In this document: positions 15,730 to 24,771 of the stretch, one piece after another
How positions within the stretch are numbered: position 1 is the stretch's first letter
How the letters are laid out: every line of letters begins with the position of its first letter
Assembly: GCA_002425185.1 (NCBI GenBank)
Contig: DILT01000013.1
Location: 612,221 to 676,220, forward strand
Length of the DNA: 64,000 nucleotides
DNA from: Flammeovirgaceae bacterium UBA5585
GTDB lineage: Bacteria > Bacteroidota > Bacteroidia > Cytophagales > Cyclobacteriaceae
Reading direction: 5' to 3'
Notes under the pieces: generated by a model
The model's input: the letters and a program-made list of their open reading frames with translations, nothing else
The model's database searches: none
Told to the model about the DNA's origin: nothing
Program-made: the position numbers and the translations under genes

Positions 15730-17462
15730 AGTATTTGGTCTTTGGCCTGATGTTGTTTTTCCTGGCGGGTTGCAAAAATGAGACCCAGCGTACCGCATCA
15801 ACCTTTCGGGCATTTAATGAAATTGATTCAGCGGCAACGTCCCCATTACTTAATCCAGTGTATGAAAAGTATAAGTCGTTGAAGCTTCCTGAAATTTCAA
15901 GTACAGAAAAATGGAAGGAAGGCTGGACGTTTATGACCGGTAGCCCGGAGGAAACACTGCAAGCAGAAGCAAAACCTGTATCGGGTGAAGGGGTGAACCT
16001 GCCGCACCGCGTCAACAAACCCGACTGTGCTTTGTGGTACAAGAAGGAGATAACGATTCCGTCTGATGGATATCTTTTAATACGGGCAGATGATGGCGCA
16101 CAACTTTTCCTGAACGGAAACCGGGTTAACCGCTTTACGGAAAACTATTTTCCGGTTATACGCGGAAATACTGAAGTGATTGTGCGCGTGTTGAACAACG
16201 CCATGAGTGGAGGCTTGCGGGATGTCTCCTTTATTTCAGCCGAATCATTTTCAACGTACAGCCAAAAGCTCGGTGAGTTTTTTCAATTGAAGCAGGCAGT
16301 TGAAAAGATTTTATTGCTTCGTAATCCGAAACCAGATGTAAATGATTTGGCCGTTCAGACACTCGCCAACCCGGTTGTTGAAAGCCTTACCAAACTTACT
16401 ATTGCGGTTGCTGATTATCCTTATATAACAGGGCCATGGCTGCAACGTGAAAGCAGAGACGACTTTCGCATTACAGCGTGGATAGAGAAAGATACATCCG
16501 TTCAATTGCATTATGGGTTTTCACCTGAACGCTTGGAGAAGTACCTTGTTAAAACCTGCAGCCGCTGCACATTCACCCTGAAGAATCTTCCTGCCAACTC
16601 AACAGTATTTTACGAACTTCATGTTGGCAAAACCGTTTCACCGCAATATAGTTTTTCAACCGATGCGTCAAAGCCTTTCTCCTTTAACATCTGGGCCGAC
16701 AGCCAGTCGGGGTGGGATAATTTTGCCAGGAATATGTCAAACACCTTAACATATTCCGATGCCTGTGGTATTGGCATTGGTGATTTGGTGGGTAACGGAT
16801 CGAATGAACAAGAGTGGAGAATGTTCTTCAACCTGCTGAGCCCATCTGCAGCCAATAAACCTTACTACCTGATAGCCGGCAACCATGATTATGACGGGTA
16901 CTATGATGATCTGAACCCCGCCCATTACAAACAGCTTATTAAAGATAGGCCAACATATCAATGTTGGACATGGGGTAATTGTGCTTTTATAGCCCTCGAT
17001 CCAAATGAGCGTTTTCCAATTGGAATTCCGGAGGGCTCTGAGCAGGAGCGTTGGTTTCGTAATCAACTGCAATCCGACCAATGGAAATCCGCAACGTGGC
17101 GATTTGTGTTAATTCACCAGCCACCATATTCCCAGGGTTGGTCTGGTTATGAGGGAGAAAAAAATATACGGGAATTACTGGAGCCGGTTATAGCGTCAGC
17201 AAAAATCGACTTTGTTGTTTCCGGCCATACGCACGATTATGAACGATTGACGAAAGATTATGGAAATCAAAGAACTACTTTTTTGATTGTGGGTGGTGCC
17301 GGAGGTTCACTGGAACCTGAGGAATCATCCAGGTTACCCAAAATGGATACAGTTATCAAACAACATCACATGGGCAGATTTTTCATTAATGGGACCAAGC
17401 TTCGATTTGAAGTAAGGGGACTTGAAAATGAATTGTTGGATTTTTTTGAACAAATAAAGTAA
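15726..17462 (+). CDS. Metallophosphoesterase lipoprotein with purple-acid-phosphatase-like layout
   Basis: 578 residues. The lipobox LAGC puts the lipidated cysteine at residue 16. Then come a beta-rich region with a possible PA14/galactose-binding-like module (about 80-170), a fibronectin-like segment (about 230-310, ending in TVFYELHVG) typical of purple acid phosphatase N-termini, and a calcineurin-like domain (about 318-560). The metal motifs are IWADSQSG, GIGDLVG, AGNHDYDG, LIHQPPY and SGHTHDYERL. In the first motif the usual second residue (His or Gly) is replaced, giving DSQ. ATGA overlap with the upstream gene implies translational coupling. Expected at the outer membrane or periplasm, releasing phosphate from esters. 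Confidence 0.82.
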   Translation: MKYLVFGLMLFFLAGCKNETQRTASTFRAFNEIDSAATSPLLNPVYEKYKSLKLPEISSTEKWKEGWTFMTGSPEETLQAEAKPVSGEGVNLPHRVNKPDCALWYKKEITIPSDGYLLIRADDGAQLFLNGNRVNRFTENYFPVIRGNTEVIVRVLNNAMSGGLRDVSFISAESFSTYSQKLGEFFQLKQAVEKILLLRNPKPDVNDLAVQTLANPVVESLTKLTIAVADYPYITGPWLQRESRDDFRITAWIEKDTSVQLHYGFSPERLEKYLVKTCSRCTFTLKNLPANSTVFYELHVGKTVSPQYSFSTDASKPFSFNIWADSQSGWDNFARNMSNTLTYSDACGIGIGDLVGNGSNEQEWRMFFNLLSPSAANKPYYLIAGNHDYDGYYDDLNPAHYKQLIKDRPTYQCWTWGNCAFIALDPNERFPIGIPEGSEQERWFRNQLQSDQWKSATWRFVLIHQPPYSQGWSGYEGEKNIRELLEPVIASAKIDFVVSGHTHDYERLTKDYGNQRTTFLIVGGAGGSLEPEESSRLPKMDTVIKQHHMGRFFINGTKLRFEVRGLENELLDFFEQIK

Positions 17463-17466
17463 TCGA

Positions 17467-19311
17467 ATGTACAGGATTATGTTCCAGCTTTTTCTTGTGA
17501 TTTCATTCTCAGCAACAGCGCAGGAATGGTGGTTCTGGCCGGAGTATTCGTTGGAACAAAAGGCAAAAAATTATCCTGGTAATCGTATAAATTATCCGGC
17601 ATCACGCATGGATGTTGTAAGCCTGGAAACAACCCCCTTGCTGTTTATGGGTGAGGACCCTACTGAGCGTATAGTGGATTTTTCAGCCACAGATCAATTA
17701 CCGACAGAAGCTTTTTCTGTTGAATTCTGGTTGTTGAATCATGTGAATCAACCGGTTGGCGCCTTGGCAACACTGCGTAGTAAAAGTAAAGCCGTGGAGC
17801 CGAACTGGTTACTGGGCATGCATGGTCGTAACATCATTTTCAGTTTAAAAACGGAGGATAGCCCTTTTGCAAATTTGATCAGGTATGAAATGAAAACCCG
17901 TGGTTGGAAGCAATACTGGTATCATGTTGTGGCAACCTGTTCTGATCGAATGGTAACGCTTTACGTTAATGGCGAAAAGGTGAGTGAGATGGCGGTTGGC
18001 AAGCGCTTGCAGGCCGCTGATGACCACCAACTTGAAGCGGCAGCGTACATGAAGAAAGAGCCTTACATGAAGCTTGGCAACCTGGTGAAAATGTTTGCCA
18101 TCCATCCAAAAACATTGGAACAGGCAGAAATAAAAAAGCGCTATGCTGAATTGCAAAACATGGTAACCGAAGGGAAACTCTATCGCGATCTGTTTCACTT
18201 CAATGCCGGCCCGTATTTGAATTATGCAACTACCACCGCAATCAATATGGTTTGGGAAACCGACCGGCCCGCTGATTTTGTGATTGAATACGGCAGACAA
18301 CTTCCGTTGGATAAAAGAGTAGAATTGAATACACAAAAAATCAAGAAGGAGACTCCTTCCGTTAGCAGCAACATCTATGAAATTACCTTGAAAGACCTGG
18401 AGCCGGAAACACCTTACTTCTACAACATCAAAGCCAAAAGCCATGATGGTGCAGTGATGGAGTCAGGGTTACTTACCTTTTCAACAGCTGTAAAAGAAAC
18501 CAATTCCTATTCTTTCGGGGTAATTGGTGATACAGAAGCCAGGCCACATATCAATGATAGGGTGTGCAAGCAGGTATGGGATGAACGGCCTAATTTTTTA
18601 ATGATTGTGGGCGACCTTACCGATGGTGGAAAAGCCGAACATAAATTCGAGTGGAACTATGAATATTTTCAGGGGGTAATCCAACTGGCATCGCGCATTC
18701 CGGTATACCCGGTAGCGGGTAATGGTGAAGATGATTTGTTTTGGTACAATCGCTATCATGCGTTGCCACAACCTGAAGGTTACTATTCATTTACCTATGG
18801 CAACGCAGAGTTTTTTATGCTGGACAGCAATAAGCCTAAAGAATTTGCACCGGGTGGGTTGCAATATCAATGGTTAGAAAATAAACTCAGGGCTTCAACT
18901 GCCAAGTGGAAATTTGTTGCCCATCACCATGCACCATACTCGGCTGATGATGATGATTACGGTGATTCATGGAAAGGGAAATCCGACCTGGGTGATAAAG
19001 CCATTCGGCAGATTGTTCCGTTATATGAAAAGTACAAGGTAGACATGGTGTTCTTCGGTCACCTGCATACGTATCAACACACACTGCCTGTTCGTGATAA
19101 CCTGGTCGATCAGCAAAATGGTGTCATCTATGTACAAGGTGGCGGTGGCGGAGGTAACCTGGAAGATTTTGCCCCCTCGCGTGCGTGGTTCAGTGCCAAG
19201 ACCTACCGGGGCCATCATTACTTTATGGTAACCGTTCATGAAGGTACACTCAACCTGAAGATGTACGATACCGAAGGGAGGATGCGCGATTACCTCGACC
19301 TGAAAAAATAA
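17467..19311 (+). CDS. Exported LamG-like/purple-acid-phosphatase-like metallophosphoesterase
   Basis: 614 residues. A signal peptide (about 1-19, ending ATAQ) precedes a concanavalin/LamG-like domain (about 70-220, with the VEFWLLN and WYHVVATCSDR patterns of Laminin_G_3), a purple-acid-phosphatase N-terminal fibronectin-like domain (about 240-340) and a calcineurin-like phosphoesterase domain (about 345-590). Motifs: GVIGDTEAR, VGDLTDGG, VAGNGEDD, HHHAPY, FGHLHTYQH. The canonical GNHE is GNGE, so the usual substrate-contacting histidine is missing although the metal-binding Asn stays. The LamG domain may bind a glycan. It follows the lipoprotein phosphatase gene by four bases and closes the operon. 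Confidence 0.82.
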   Translation: MYRIMFQLFLVISFSATAQEWWFWPEYSLEQKAKNYPGNRINYPASRMDVVSLETTPLLFMGEDPTERIVDFSATDQLPTEAFSVEFWLLNHVNQPVGALATLRSKSKAVEPNWLLGMHGRNIIFSLKTEDSPFANLIRYEMKTRGWKQYWYHVVATCSDRMVTLYVNGEKVSEMAVGKRLQAADDHQLEAAAYMKKEPYMKLGNLVKMFAIHPKTLEQAEIKKRYAELQNMVTEGKLYRDLFHFNAGPYLNYATTTAINMVWETDRPADFVIEYGRQLPLDKRVELNTQKIKKETPSVSSNIYEITLKDLEPETPYFYNIKAKSHDGAVMESGLLTFSTAVKETNSYSFGVIGDTEARPHINDRVCKQVWDERPNFLMIVGDLTDGGKAEHKFEWNYEYFQGVIQLASRIPVYPVAGNGEDDLFWYNRYHALPQPEGYYSFTYGNAEFFMLDSNKPKEFAPGGLQYQWLENKLRASTAKWKFVAHHHAPYSADDDDYGDSWKGKSDLGDKAIRQIVPLYEKYKVDMVFFGHLHTYQHTLPVRDNLVDQQNGVIYVQGGGGGGNLEDFAPSRAWFSAKTYRGHHYFMVTVHEGTLNLKMYDTEGRMRDYLDLKK

Positions 19312-19312
19312 A

Positions 19313-20524
19313 TCATTCGGCCGCGTAGTCGGATAGGTATTCGTAATTTTCCGTCAGGTGGCCGCCTTTGGCGATTGTTGCTCGTTTAATTACTCCTTCC
19401 CGATCACTTTCGAATAATAAGGGAAGTATTTTATCAATTAAATCCCTGCCGAACTCTTCCGAAGCGCTGCGCGGAAGTTCGCAAGGCAGGTTGTCTACCG
19501 CCATTACCGTTACATGACTTTCATCGCTTAGCGAAGGTTTATCCATTCCTGTTTGTGGGTCGTAGTCGTATAACGGATCCGGAATTGTGCTCGCACGAAC
19601 CGTGCTGGGTATGGAGCCACCTACATCGCACGTGATATCGGCAATGATTTTGATTTTGAATTCGGCTGAACACATTTCCTCACGTGTAAAAAGTACAGGT
19701 GCTTTAGGGTTCCAGAATGCACCGGCCATCAATATATCGGCAGCTTTGGTGAATGACAAAAACGTGGAATCATAGCGTTCCGGATGCTGATGAAATTCAT
19801 CGCGATTGAAATGCCCGCCTTCACGCCTGATGTGGTAATCGGCACTGCCCAACTGTACGTAAACGGGCTCGTCAAATGTTTTGGTCAGGAAATCATACAC
19901 GCCAACCTTACGTATACCGGCTGTATCCAATGTTTCCATGGCTCCTTTTCCCACACGCCCGGCACCCGTAAGAATAATTTTCACGGGTGGTAATTTTACC
20001 TTGCGCAGTTCAAGCTTCAAATCGTTTACATCAAAGCATTCAAATGCCCTGCGTAAAGAATAATCTCCATAGCGTTTTCCGTATGTCCATAGGCCAATGT
20101 AGGCGCCTACAATTCCCGCATAGCGGCCAAAGGCCACAAGCCTGTTTCCCAATCTGTCTTTTAAAGTTTCGTAATCGATTAGCCTGATTTTTCTTTTAAG
20201 AATTTCCTGTAGCAGTTTTTTATTATACGGTTGCTTTTTGATAGTATGCGAAAAAAAGAGGTAGGTTTTATTCGGAATAAGATCAGCTACAGGCACTTCT
20301 TTAATGCCCATCAGAATATCGCAGTCGGTTATATCAGGCTTAACCTCAATGCCTAACGCACGGTACTCATCATCTTTGAATGCACGCACCTCACTCGATT
20401 GACAAATCACCTTAACATGCGGAAACCGTTGCTCGATTTCTTCCGTTTGTACGGGGGTGAACGGAACGCGTTTATCGGGTGGAACTTTGCCTTCGCGGAT
20501 GATGCCGAGTTTTATGGATTTCAT
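19313..20524 (-). CDS. Alanine dehydrogenase/PNT-family NAD(P)-dependent dehydrogenase (saccharopine/lysine dehydrogenase-like)
   Basis: 403 residues. The N-terminal domain (about 5-140, opening KLGIIREGKVPPDKRVPFTP) is the AlaDh_PNT_N type that binds the amino acid substrate; the central Rossmann motif is ILTGAGRVGKGAMETL (about residues 184-199). The pattern fits the saccharopine dehydrogenase (lysine-forming)-like branch seen in Bacteroidota, often annotated simply as alanine dehydrogenase. Substrate is not certain. The gene is convergent with the phosphoesterase operon, one base separating the two stops, and divergent from an ICMT-like methyltransferase gene. Confidence 0.7.
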   Translation of the reverse strand: MKSIKLGIIREGKVPPDKRVPFTPVQTEEIEQRFPHVKVICQSSEVRAFKDDEYRALGIEVKPDITDCDILMGIKEVPVADLIPNKTYLFFSHTIKKQPYNKKLLQEILKRKIRLIDYETLKDRLGNRLVAFGRYAGIVGAYIGLWTYGKRYGDYSLRRAFECFDVNDLKLELRKVKLPPVKIILTGAGRVGKGAMETLDTAGIRKVGVYDFLTKTFDEPVYVQLGSADYHIRREGGHFNRDEFHQHPERYDSTFLSFTKAADILMAGAFWNPKAPVLFTREEMCSAEFKIKIIADITCDVGGSIPSTVRASTIPDPLYDYDPQTGMDKPSLSDESHVTVMAVDNLPCELPRSASEEFGRDLIDKILPLLFESDREGVIKRATIAKGGHLTENYEYLSDYAAE

Positions 20525-20575
20525 AAATATAGACCTTGTTCAAAGGTAATGAGCTTTTTGATGTAAATTGGAGTT

Positions 20576-21154
20576 GTGGAAAAATACAGTTTGTTGGTTT
20601 TGGGTTGGGTTGTGTACTTCATGCTTCACAGTGTTTTTGCTGCTGATGGTGTAAAGCAGTATTTCCGGAAACATTTTCAAAGTGGTTATCGATATTACCG
20701 GCTGTTGTATGTAGGCCTTTCAACCATAGGGCTATTTGCCATGTTGTTGCTGAATGCTTCTATCGCTTCAGTTTATCTTATTGAATCAGGTGGTTGGAAC
20801 CGGTATTTCAGCATGATGTTGGCCACCTTTGCCATTTTTATTTTTAAAGCGGCTTTTAAGCAATATAGTCTGCGAGGCTTTGCAGGCTTTGAATCGGATG
20901 AACAGGAGCAATTTAAGGCTGACGGAATACTGAAACGTGTACGTCATCCGATTTATTCGGCTACTATATTAATGGTGATGGCGTTTTGGTTATTTATTCC
21001 AAATGTAACTACCCTGATTTCAGCTTGTTGTATTTTTATTTACCTGGCCATTGGCATTCCGTTGGAAGAGCGGAAGTTGATTAAGAAATATGGTGAGGCC
21101 TATCGCGATTATAGAAATAGGGTTCCTTCGATTATCCCTAAGCTAAAAATATAA
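20576..21154 (+). CDS. Isoprenylcysteine carboxyl methyltransferase-like membrane protein
   Basis: 192 residues with about five hydrophobic segments. The C-terminal part carries the ICMT/PEMT signature: KRVRHPIYSATILMVMAFW (R-H-P-x-Y) and, near the end, EERKLIKKYGEAYRDYRNRVPSIIP. These residues form the S-adenosylmethionine site in this family of small membrane methyltransferases; bacterial members act on unknown, probably lipid, substrates. The start is GTG; no ATG gives a better N-terminus. Divergent from the dehydrogenase gene with 51 bases between. A strong hairpin begins at its last base. Confidence 0.7.
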   Translation: MEKYSLLVLGWVVYFMLHSVFAADGVKQYFRKHFQSGYRYYRLLYVGLSTIGLFAMLLLNASIASVYLIESGGWNRYFSMMLATFAIFIFKAAFKQYSLRGFAGFESDEQEQFKADGILKRVRHPIYSATILMVMAFWLFIPNVTTLISACCIFIYLAIGIPLEERKLIKKYGEAYRDYRNRVPSIIPKLKI

Positions 21155-21188
21155 AAACCTCCAAGGTCTTAAAGACCTTGGAGGTTTT
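21154..21188. terminator. Bidirectional terminator between convergent genes
   Basis: A perfect 35-base palindrome-like repeat with 17-bp arms (AAAACCTCCAAGGTCTT and its complement) around a single A. A-rich and T-rich ends allow termination from both sides. Confidence 0.85.
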
Positions 21189-21196
21189 GTGGCTTT

Positions 21197-21430
21197 TTAT
21201 TTTTTCGTTTTCTTTTTTGCTTTCCCCTTTTTCAACTCCTCATAATCATCCCGCTCGGCCAGCTTTTTATCATCAACATTCTTGTCCAGAAAGGCATTGA
21301 TCTTTTCTATGTCCATATTGGATTTCAATTCGCCAAATTGATTGATAGACACTTCAAAACCATCCAGGTCTTTGTGCACACGCGGCTTTTTAGCAGCCGG
21401 CTTTTTTTCAGGTTTTGATTTCTTTGTCAT
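21197..21430 (-). CDS. Small Lys-rich conserved protein
   Basis: 77 residues with strongly basic ends (about 1-18 and 68-77) and an acidic, more ordered centre (LDGFEVSINQFGELKSNMDIEKINAFLDKNVDD). It resembles small proteins conserved in Cytophagales with no assigned function. It starts just after the gltX stop on the same strand (one base between), so it is likely in the gltX transcript. Basic tails could mean nucleic-acid or ribosome contact; this is speculation. Confidence 0.6.
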   Translation of the reverse strand: MTKKSKPEKKPAAKKPRVHKDLDGFEVSINQFGELKSNMDIEKINAFLDKNVDDKKLAERDDYEELKKGKAKKKTKK

Positions 21431-21431
21431 G

Positions 21432-22967
21432 CTAACCGACTTTGATTTTAAGATTACTCAACGCAAACGTCAATCGGCTCACCACTTCTTCCTTGCCGAT
21501 GATCTCCATGATCATCATCAGGTCAGGTCCCCCACCTAATCCACTCAACGCAACACGCAGTGACTGAAGAATTTTGCCGGTGCCAATCTGGAGCGAGGCC
21601 GTAACGTTTTCCAACGTTTCCTTGGCTATTGTTGCATCGAATGTACTTAAATTTTCTACAGCATCGCGATAAGCCGATATCACCTTCACGGCATCATCGT
21701 TCCATTTTTTTGACACTACGCCTTCATCAAATGATTCCGGAGCAATGAAAAAGAATTTACCCTGTTCCCAAAGATCTTGCGGGAACGTGATGCGCTCCTT
21801 CATTACGGCACAGATTTTTTCTGCCTTATCCTGTGAGCAGTAAATATTCTCCTTCTTCAGCTGACTCAGCAAATGTGAGGCTAGTTCAGCGTTTGACTTT
21901 GTACGCAGGTATTGCTGATTGTACCATTGAGCTTTCTGGATGTCGAATTTTGCACCGGCTTTTCCAATTCGCTCGATACTAAAAGCCCGGATCAATTCAT
22001 CCATCGAAAAAATCTCTTGCTCGGTTCCGGGGTTCCATCCTAAAAAAGCAAGGAAGTTGATCAAGGCTTCGGGCAAGTAACCTGACTCTTTATATCCGGT
22101 TGATTTTTCACCCGTGTTAGGGTCGGTCCAGTTTAGCGGAAAAATAGGAAAACCCATGCGATCGGCATCGCGCTTGCTGAGTTTGCCGTTGCCATCGGGC
22201 TTGAGCAACAAGGGCAGGTGAGCAAACTGCGGCATACCCTTTTCCCACCCAAACGCTTTGTACAACAAAACATGAAGCGGTGCTGAAGGCAGCCACTCTT
22301 CACCACGGATTACATGCGAAATCTTCATCAGGTAATCGTCAACCACATTGGCCAGGTGGTAGGTGGGCATTCCGTCCGATTTCATCAACACTTTGTCATC
22401 GAGTTGGGCGGTTTGTACTGAAACCTCACCACGAATCAAATCGTGCAATGCTACCGTTTCGTTTTCCGGAATTTTAAACCGGATAACATACGGATGGCCA
22501 GTGTCAATACGTTTTTTGGTCTCTTCAGCCGAAAGCGTGAGCGAATTGCGCATGGTCATGCGGGTGGCACTGCTGTACTGTTGCTGATCGGAGCCAGCGG
22601 CCTTTTGTCGTTCACGCAGGGCTTCGAGGTCTGCTTCGGTATCAAACGCATAGTAGGCATGCCCGCTTTGCAACAGTTGCTGCGCATATTGGCTGTAGAT
22701 TTCTTTCCGTTCCGACTGGCGGTATGGCCCGAAGGGCCCACCTTCGCGAACACCTTCATCGATCTGTATGCCGGCCCATGCCAGCGAATCCATGATGTAC
22801 GCCTCGGCTCCGGGTACATACCGGTTCTGATCTGTATCTTCAATACGGAGAATCATGGTTCCGCCCTGCTGACGGGCCAGTAAAAAATTGTACAAGGCCG
22901 TACGAACTCCGCCTATATGTAACGCCCCGGTAGGACTCGGGGCAAACCGCACACGAACATCTTTCAT
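21432..22967 (-). CDS. gltX: Glutamate--tRNA ligase
   Basis: 511 residues, the usual size. Class I signature PSPTGALHIGG is at about residues 10-20 and the KMSKS loop appears as KLSKRD near residue 266. The C-terminal anticodon-binding helical domain is intact. It attaches glutamate to tRNA-Glu. Since a separate glutaminyl-tRNA synthetase is encoded divergently 75 bases away, this enzyme is expected to be the discriminating form. The small Lys-rich gene follows it directly. Confidence 0.95.
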   Translation of the reverse strand: MKDVRVRFAPSPTGALHIGGVRTALYNFLLARQQGGTMILRIEDTDQNRYVPGAEAYIMDSLAWAGIQIDEGVREGGPFGPYRQSERKEIYSQYAQQLLQSGHAYYAFDTEADLEALRERQKAAGSDQQQYSSATRMTMRNSLTLSAEETKKRIDTGHPYVIRFKIPENETVALHDLIRGEVSVQTAQLDDKVLMKSDGMPTYHLANVVDDYLMKISHVIRGEEWLPSAPLHVLLYKAFGWEKGMPQFAHLPLLLKPDGNGKLSKRDADRMGFPIFPLNWTDPNTGEKSTGYKESGYLPEALINFLAFLGWNPGTEQEIFSMDELIRAFSIERIGKAGAKFDIQKAQWYNQQYLRTKSNAELASHLLSQLKKENIYCSQDKAEKICAVMKERITFPQDLWEQGKFFFIAPESFDEGVVSKKWNDDAVKVISAYRDAVENLSTFDATIAKETLENVTASLQIGTGKILQSLRVALSGLGGGPDLMMIMEIIGKEEVVSRLTFALSNLKIKVG

Positions 22968-23042
22968 GGAGCAAAGTTAATCGATCCATTAGAATTCTTC
23001 TGTAAAAGGGTTTTACCTTTGCACCTTTTATAAGCAACAGCT

Positions 23043-24698
23043 ATGGCCGAAGAAAAGAGCTTGAACTTTCTGGAGGAGATTGTCGAAAACGATTTAAACG
23101 AAGGCAAACACCAAACCATACTTACGCGCTTTCCGCCCGAACCAAACGGTTATTTGCACATCGGCCATGCCAAAAGCATTTGCCTCAATTTTGGTCTGGC
23201 CCTGAAGTATGGCGGCAAAACTAACCTGCGGTTTGATGACACCAACCCGGTAACTGAAGAAACCGAGTATGTAGAAAGCATTAAAAATGATATTCAGTGG
23301 CTGGGTTTTCAGTGGGCGAATGAATTTTATGCATCCGATTATTTTGAGCAGTTATACGAATTTGCTGTGAAGCTGATTACGAAGGGTTTAGCATATGTTG
23401 ACGACAGCACCAGCGAAGAAATTGCACAGCAAAAAGGAACGCCTACGCAGCCGGGTACAAACAGTCCGTATCGCAACCGGAGTGTTGAGGAAAACCTACA
23501 GTTGTTTGCCGATATGCGGGCCGGTAAGTTTAAAGACGGAACAAAGGTGTTGCGCGCCAAGGTAGACATGGCGCACCCGAACATGCACATGCGCGACCCG
23601 ATTATCTATCGTATTAAGCATGCACACCATCACCGCACAGGCGATACCTGGTGTATTTACCCGATGTATGATTTTGCACACGGCCAAAGCGACTCGATAG
23701 AGAAAATAACGCACAGCATTTGTACGCTGGAGTTTGTGCCGCACCGTGCGCTGTACGACTGGTTCATTGAAAACCTGGAGATCTATCCATCGCGTCAGTA
23801 TGAGTTTGCGCGATTAAACCTCACCTACACGGTAATGAGTAAGCGCAAGCTGCTGCAACTGGTAAATGAAAATCATGTTAGCGGGTGGGATGACCCGCGC
23901 ATGCCCACGTTGAGTGGTGTGCGCAGAAGAGGCTATACACCGGAAAGCCTTCGCGATTTTTGTGACCGCATTGGTGTAGCCAAACGCGACAACCTGATTG
24001 ATGTGGGCTTACTGGAATTCTGCGTACGCGAGCATCTGAACAAAGTGGCGCTGCGCAGAATGGTGGTGTTTGACCCGGTTAAGGTAGTAATTACCAACTA
24101 TCCGGAAGGAAAAACCGAAATGGTTTCAAGCGAGAATAATCCGGAAGACGAATCAGCCGGTGTGCGTGAAATTCCATTTAGTCGTGAAGTGTACATTGAA
24201 CAGGAAGATTTCATGGAGAATCCTCCGAAAAAATATTTCCGTTTGGCACCGGGGCAAATGGTTCGGTTGAAAAGTGCCTATATTATTAAGTGTGAGTCGG
24301 TGGTAAAGGATGCAAATGGAAAAGTAACGGAGTTACATTGCACCTACATTCCTGAAAGCCGTAGCGGTTCGGATACCTCCGGTATTAACGTGAAGGGCAC
24401 GTTGCACTGGGTGAGTGTTCCGCATGCTGCGAAAGCAGAAGTTCGGTTGTACGATCGCTTGTTTAAAGTAGAAGATGTTGCCGATGCCGAAGGCGATTTT
24501 AAAGATCACCTCAATCCTGATTCATTAAAAGTTCAAACTGTGTTTGCTGAACCTGATTTGTTAAAAGCAAAAGCAGATACGCGTTATCAGTTTATGCGTA
24601 AAGGTTACTTTGTTCTTGATCCTGATGCCACAACTGATAAGCTTGTGTTTAACAGGACGGTTACGCTTAGAGATATGTGGGCAAAGACTAATCAGTAA
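23043..24698 (+). CDS. glnS: Glutamine--tRNA ligase
   Basis: 551 residues. The HIGH motif is PPEPNGYLHIGHAKSI (about residues 31-46); the KMSKS loop is VMSKRKL near residue 264; the two C-terminal beta-barrel anticodon-binding domains are present. It charges tRNA-Gln directly, so this organism need not use the GatCAB amidation route for glutamine. Divergent from gltX, which allows shared promoter control. Confidence 0.95.
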   Translation: MAEEKSLNFLEEIVENDLNEGKHQTILTRFPPEPNGYLHIGHAKSICLNFGLALKYGGKTNLRFDDTNPVTEETEYVESIKNDIQWLGFQWANEFYASDYFEQLYEFAVKLITKGLAYVDDSTSEEIAQQKGTPTQPGTNSPYRNRSVEENLQLFADMRAGKFKDGTKVLRAKVDMAHPNMHMRDPIIYRIKHAHHHRTGDTWCIYPMYDFAHGQSDSIEKITHSICTLEFVPHRALYDWFIENLEIYPSRQYEFARLNLTYTVMSKRKLLQLVNENHVSGWDDPRMPTLSGVRRRGYTPESLRDFCDRIGVAKRDNLIDVGLLEFCVREHLNKVALRRMVVFDPVKVVITNYPEGKTEMVSSENNPEDESAGVREIPFSREVYIEQEDFMENPPKKYFRLAPGQMVRLKSAYIIKCESVVKDANGKVTELHCTYIPESRSGSDTSGINVKGTLHWVSVPHAAKAEVRLYDRLFKVEDVADAEGDFKDHLNPDSLKVQTVFAEPDLLKAKADTRYQFMRKGYFVLDPDATTDKLVFNRTVTLRDMWAKTNQ

Positions 24699-24705
24699 TT
24701 CGTTT

Positions 24706-24761
24706 ATCGTTATTGGTTGTTCTTATTCGTTTACCGTGACGAGCGAACAACGAATAGCGAT
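24706..24761. repeat. Imperfect inverted repeat between convergent glnS and ridA
   Basis: Arms at 24706-24722 and 24745-24761 pair at 15 of 17 positions (one of the exceptions is G-U compatible). The sequence is rich in TTCGTT/AACGAA. It probably acts as a bidirectional terminator; similar TTCG-rich hairpins are scattered in Bacteroidota genomes. Confidence 0.45.
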
Positions 24762-24771
24762 CAGCGAACAA

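Noticed and set aside
17845..18444. 199-codon minus-strand open frame inside the LamG metallophosphoesterase gene
   Set aside because: Shadow of a well-supported gene; no start context, no domain.
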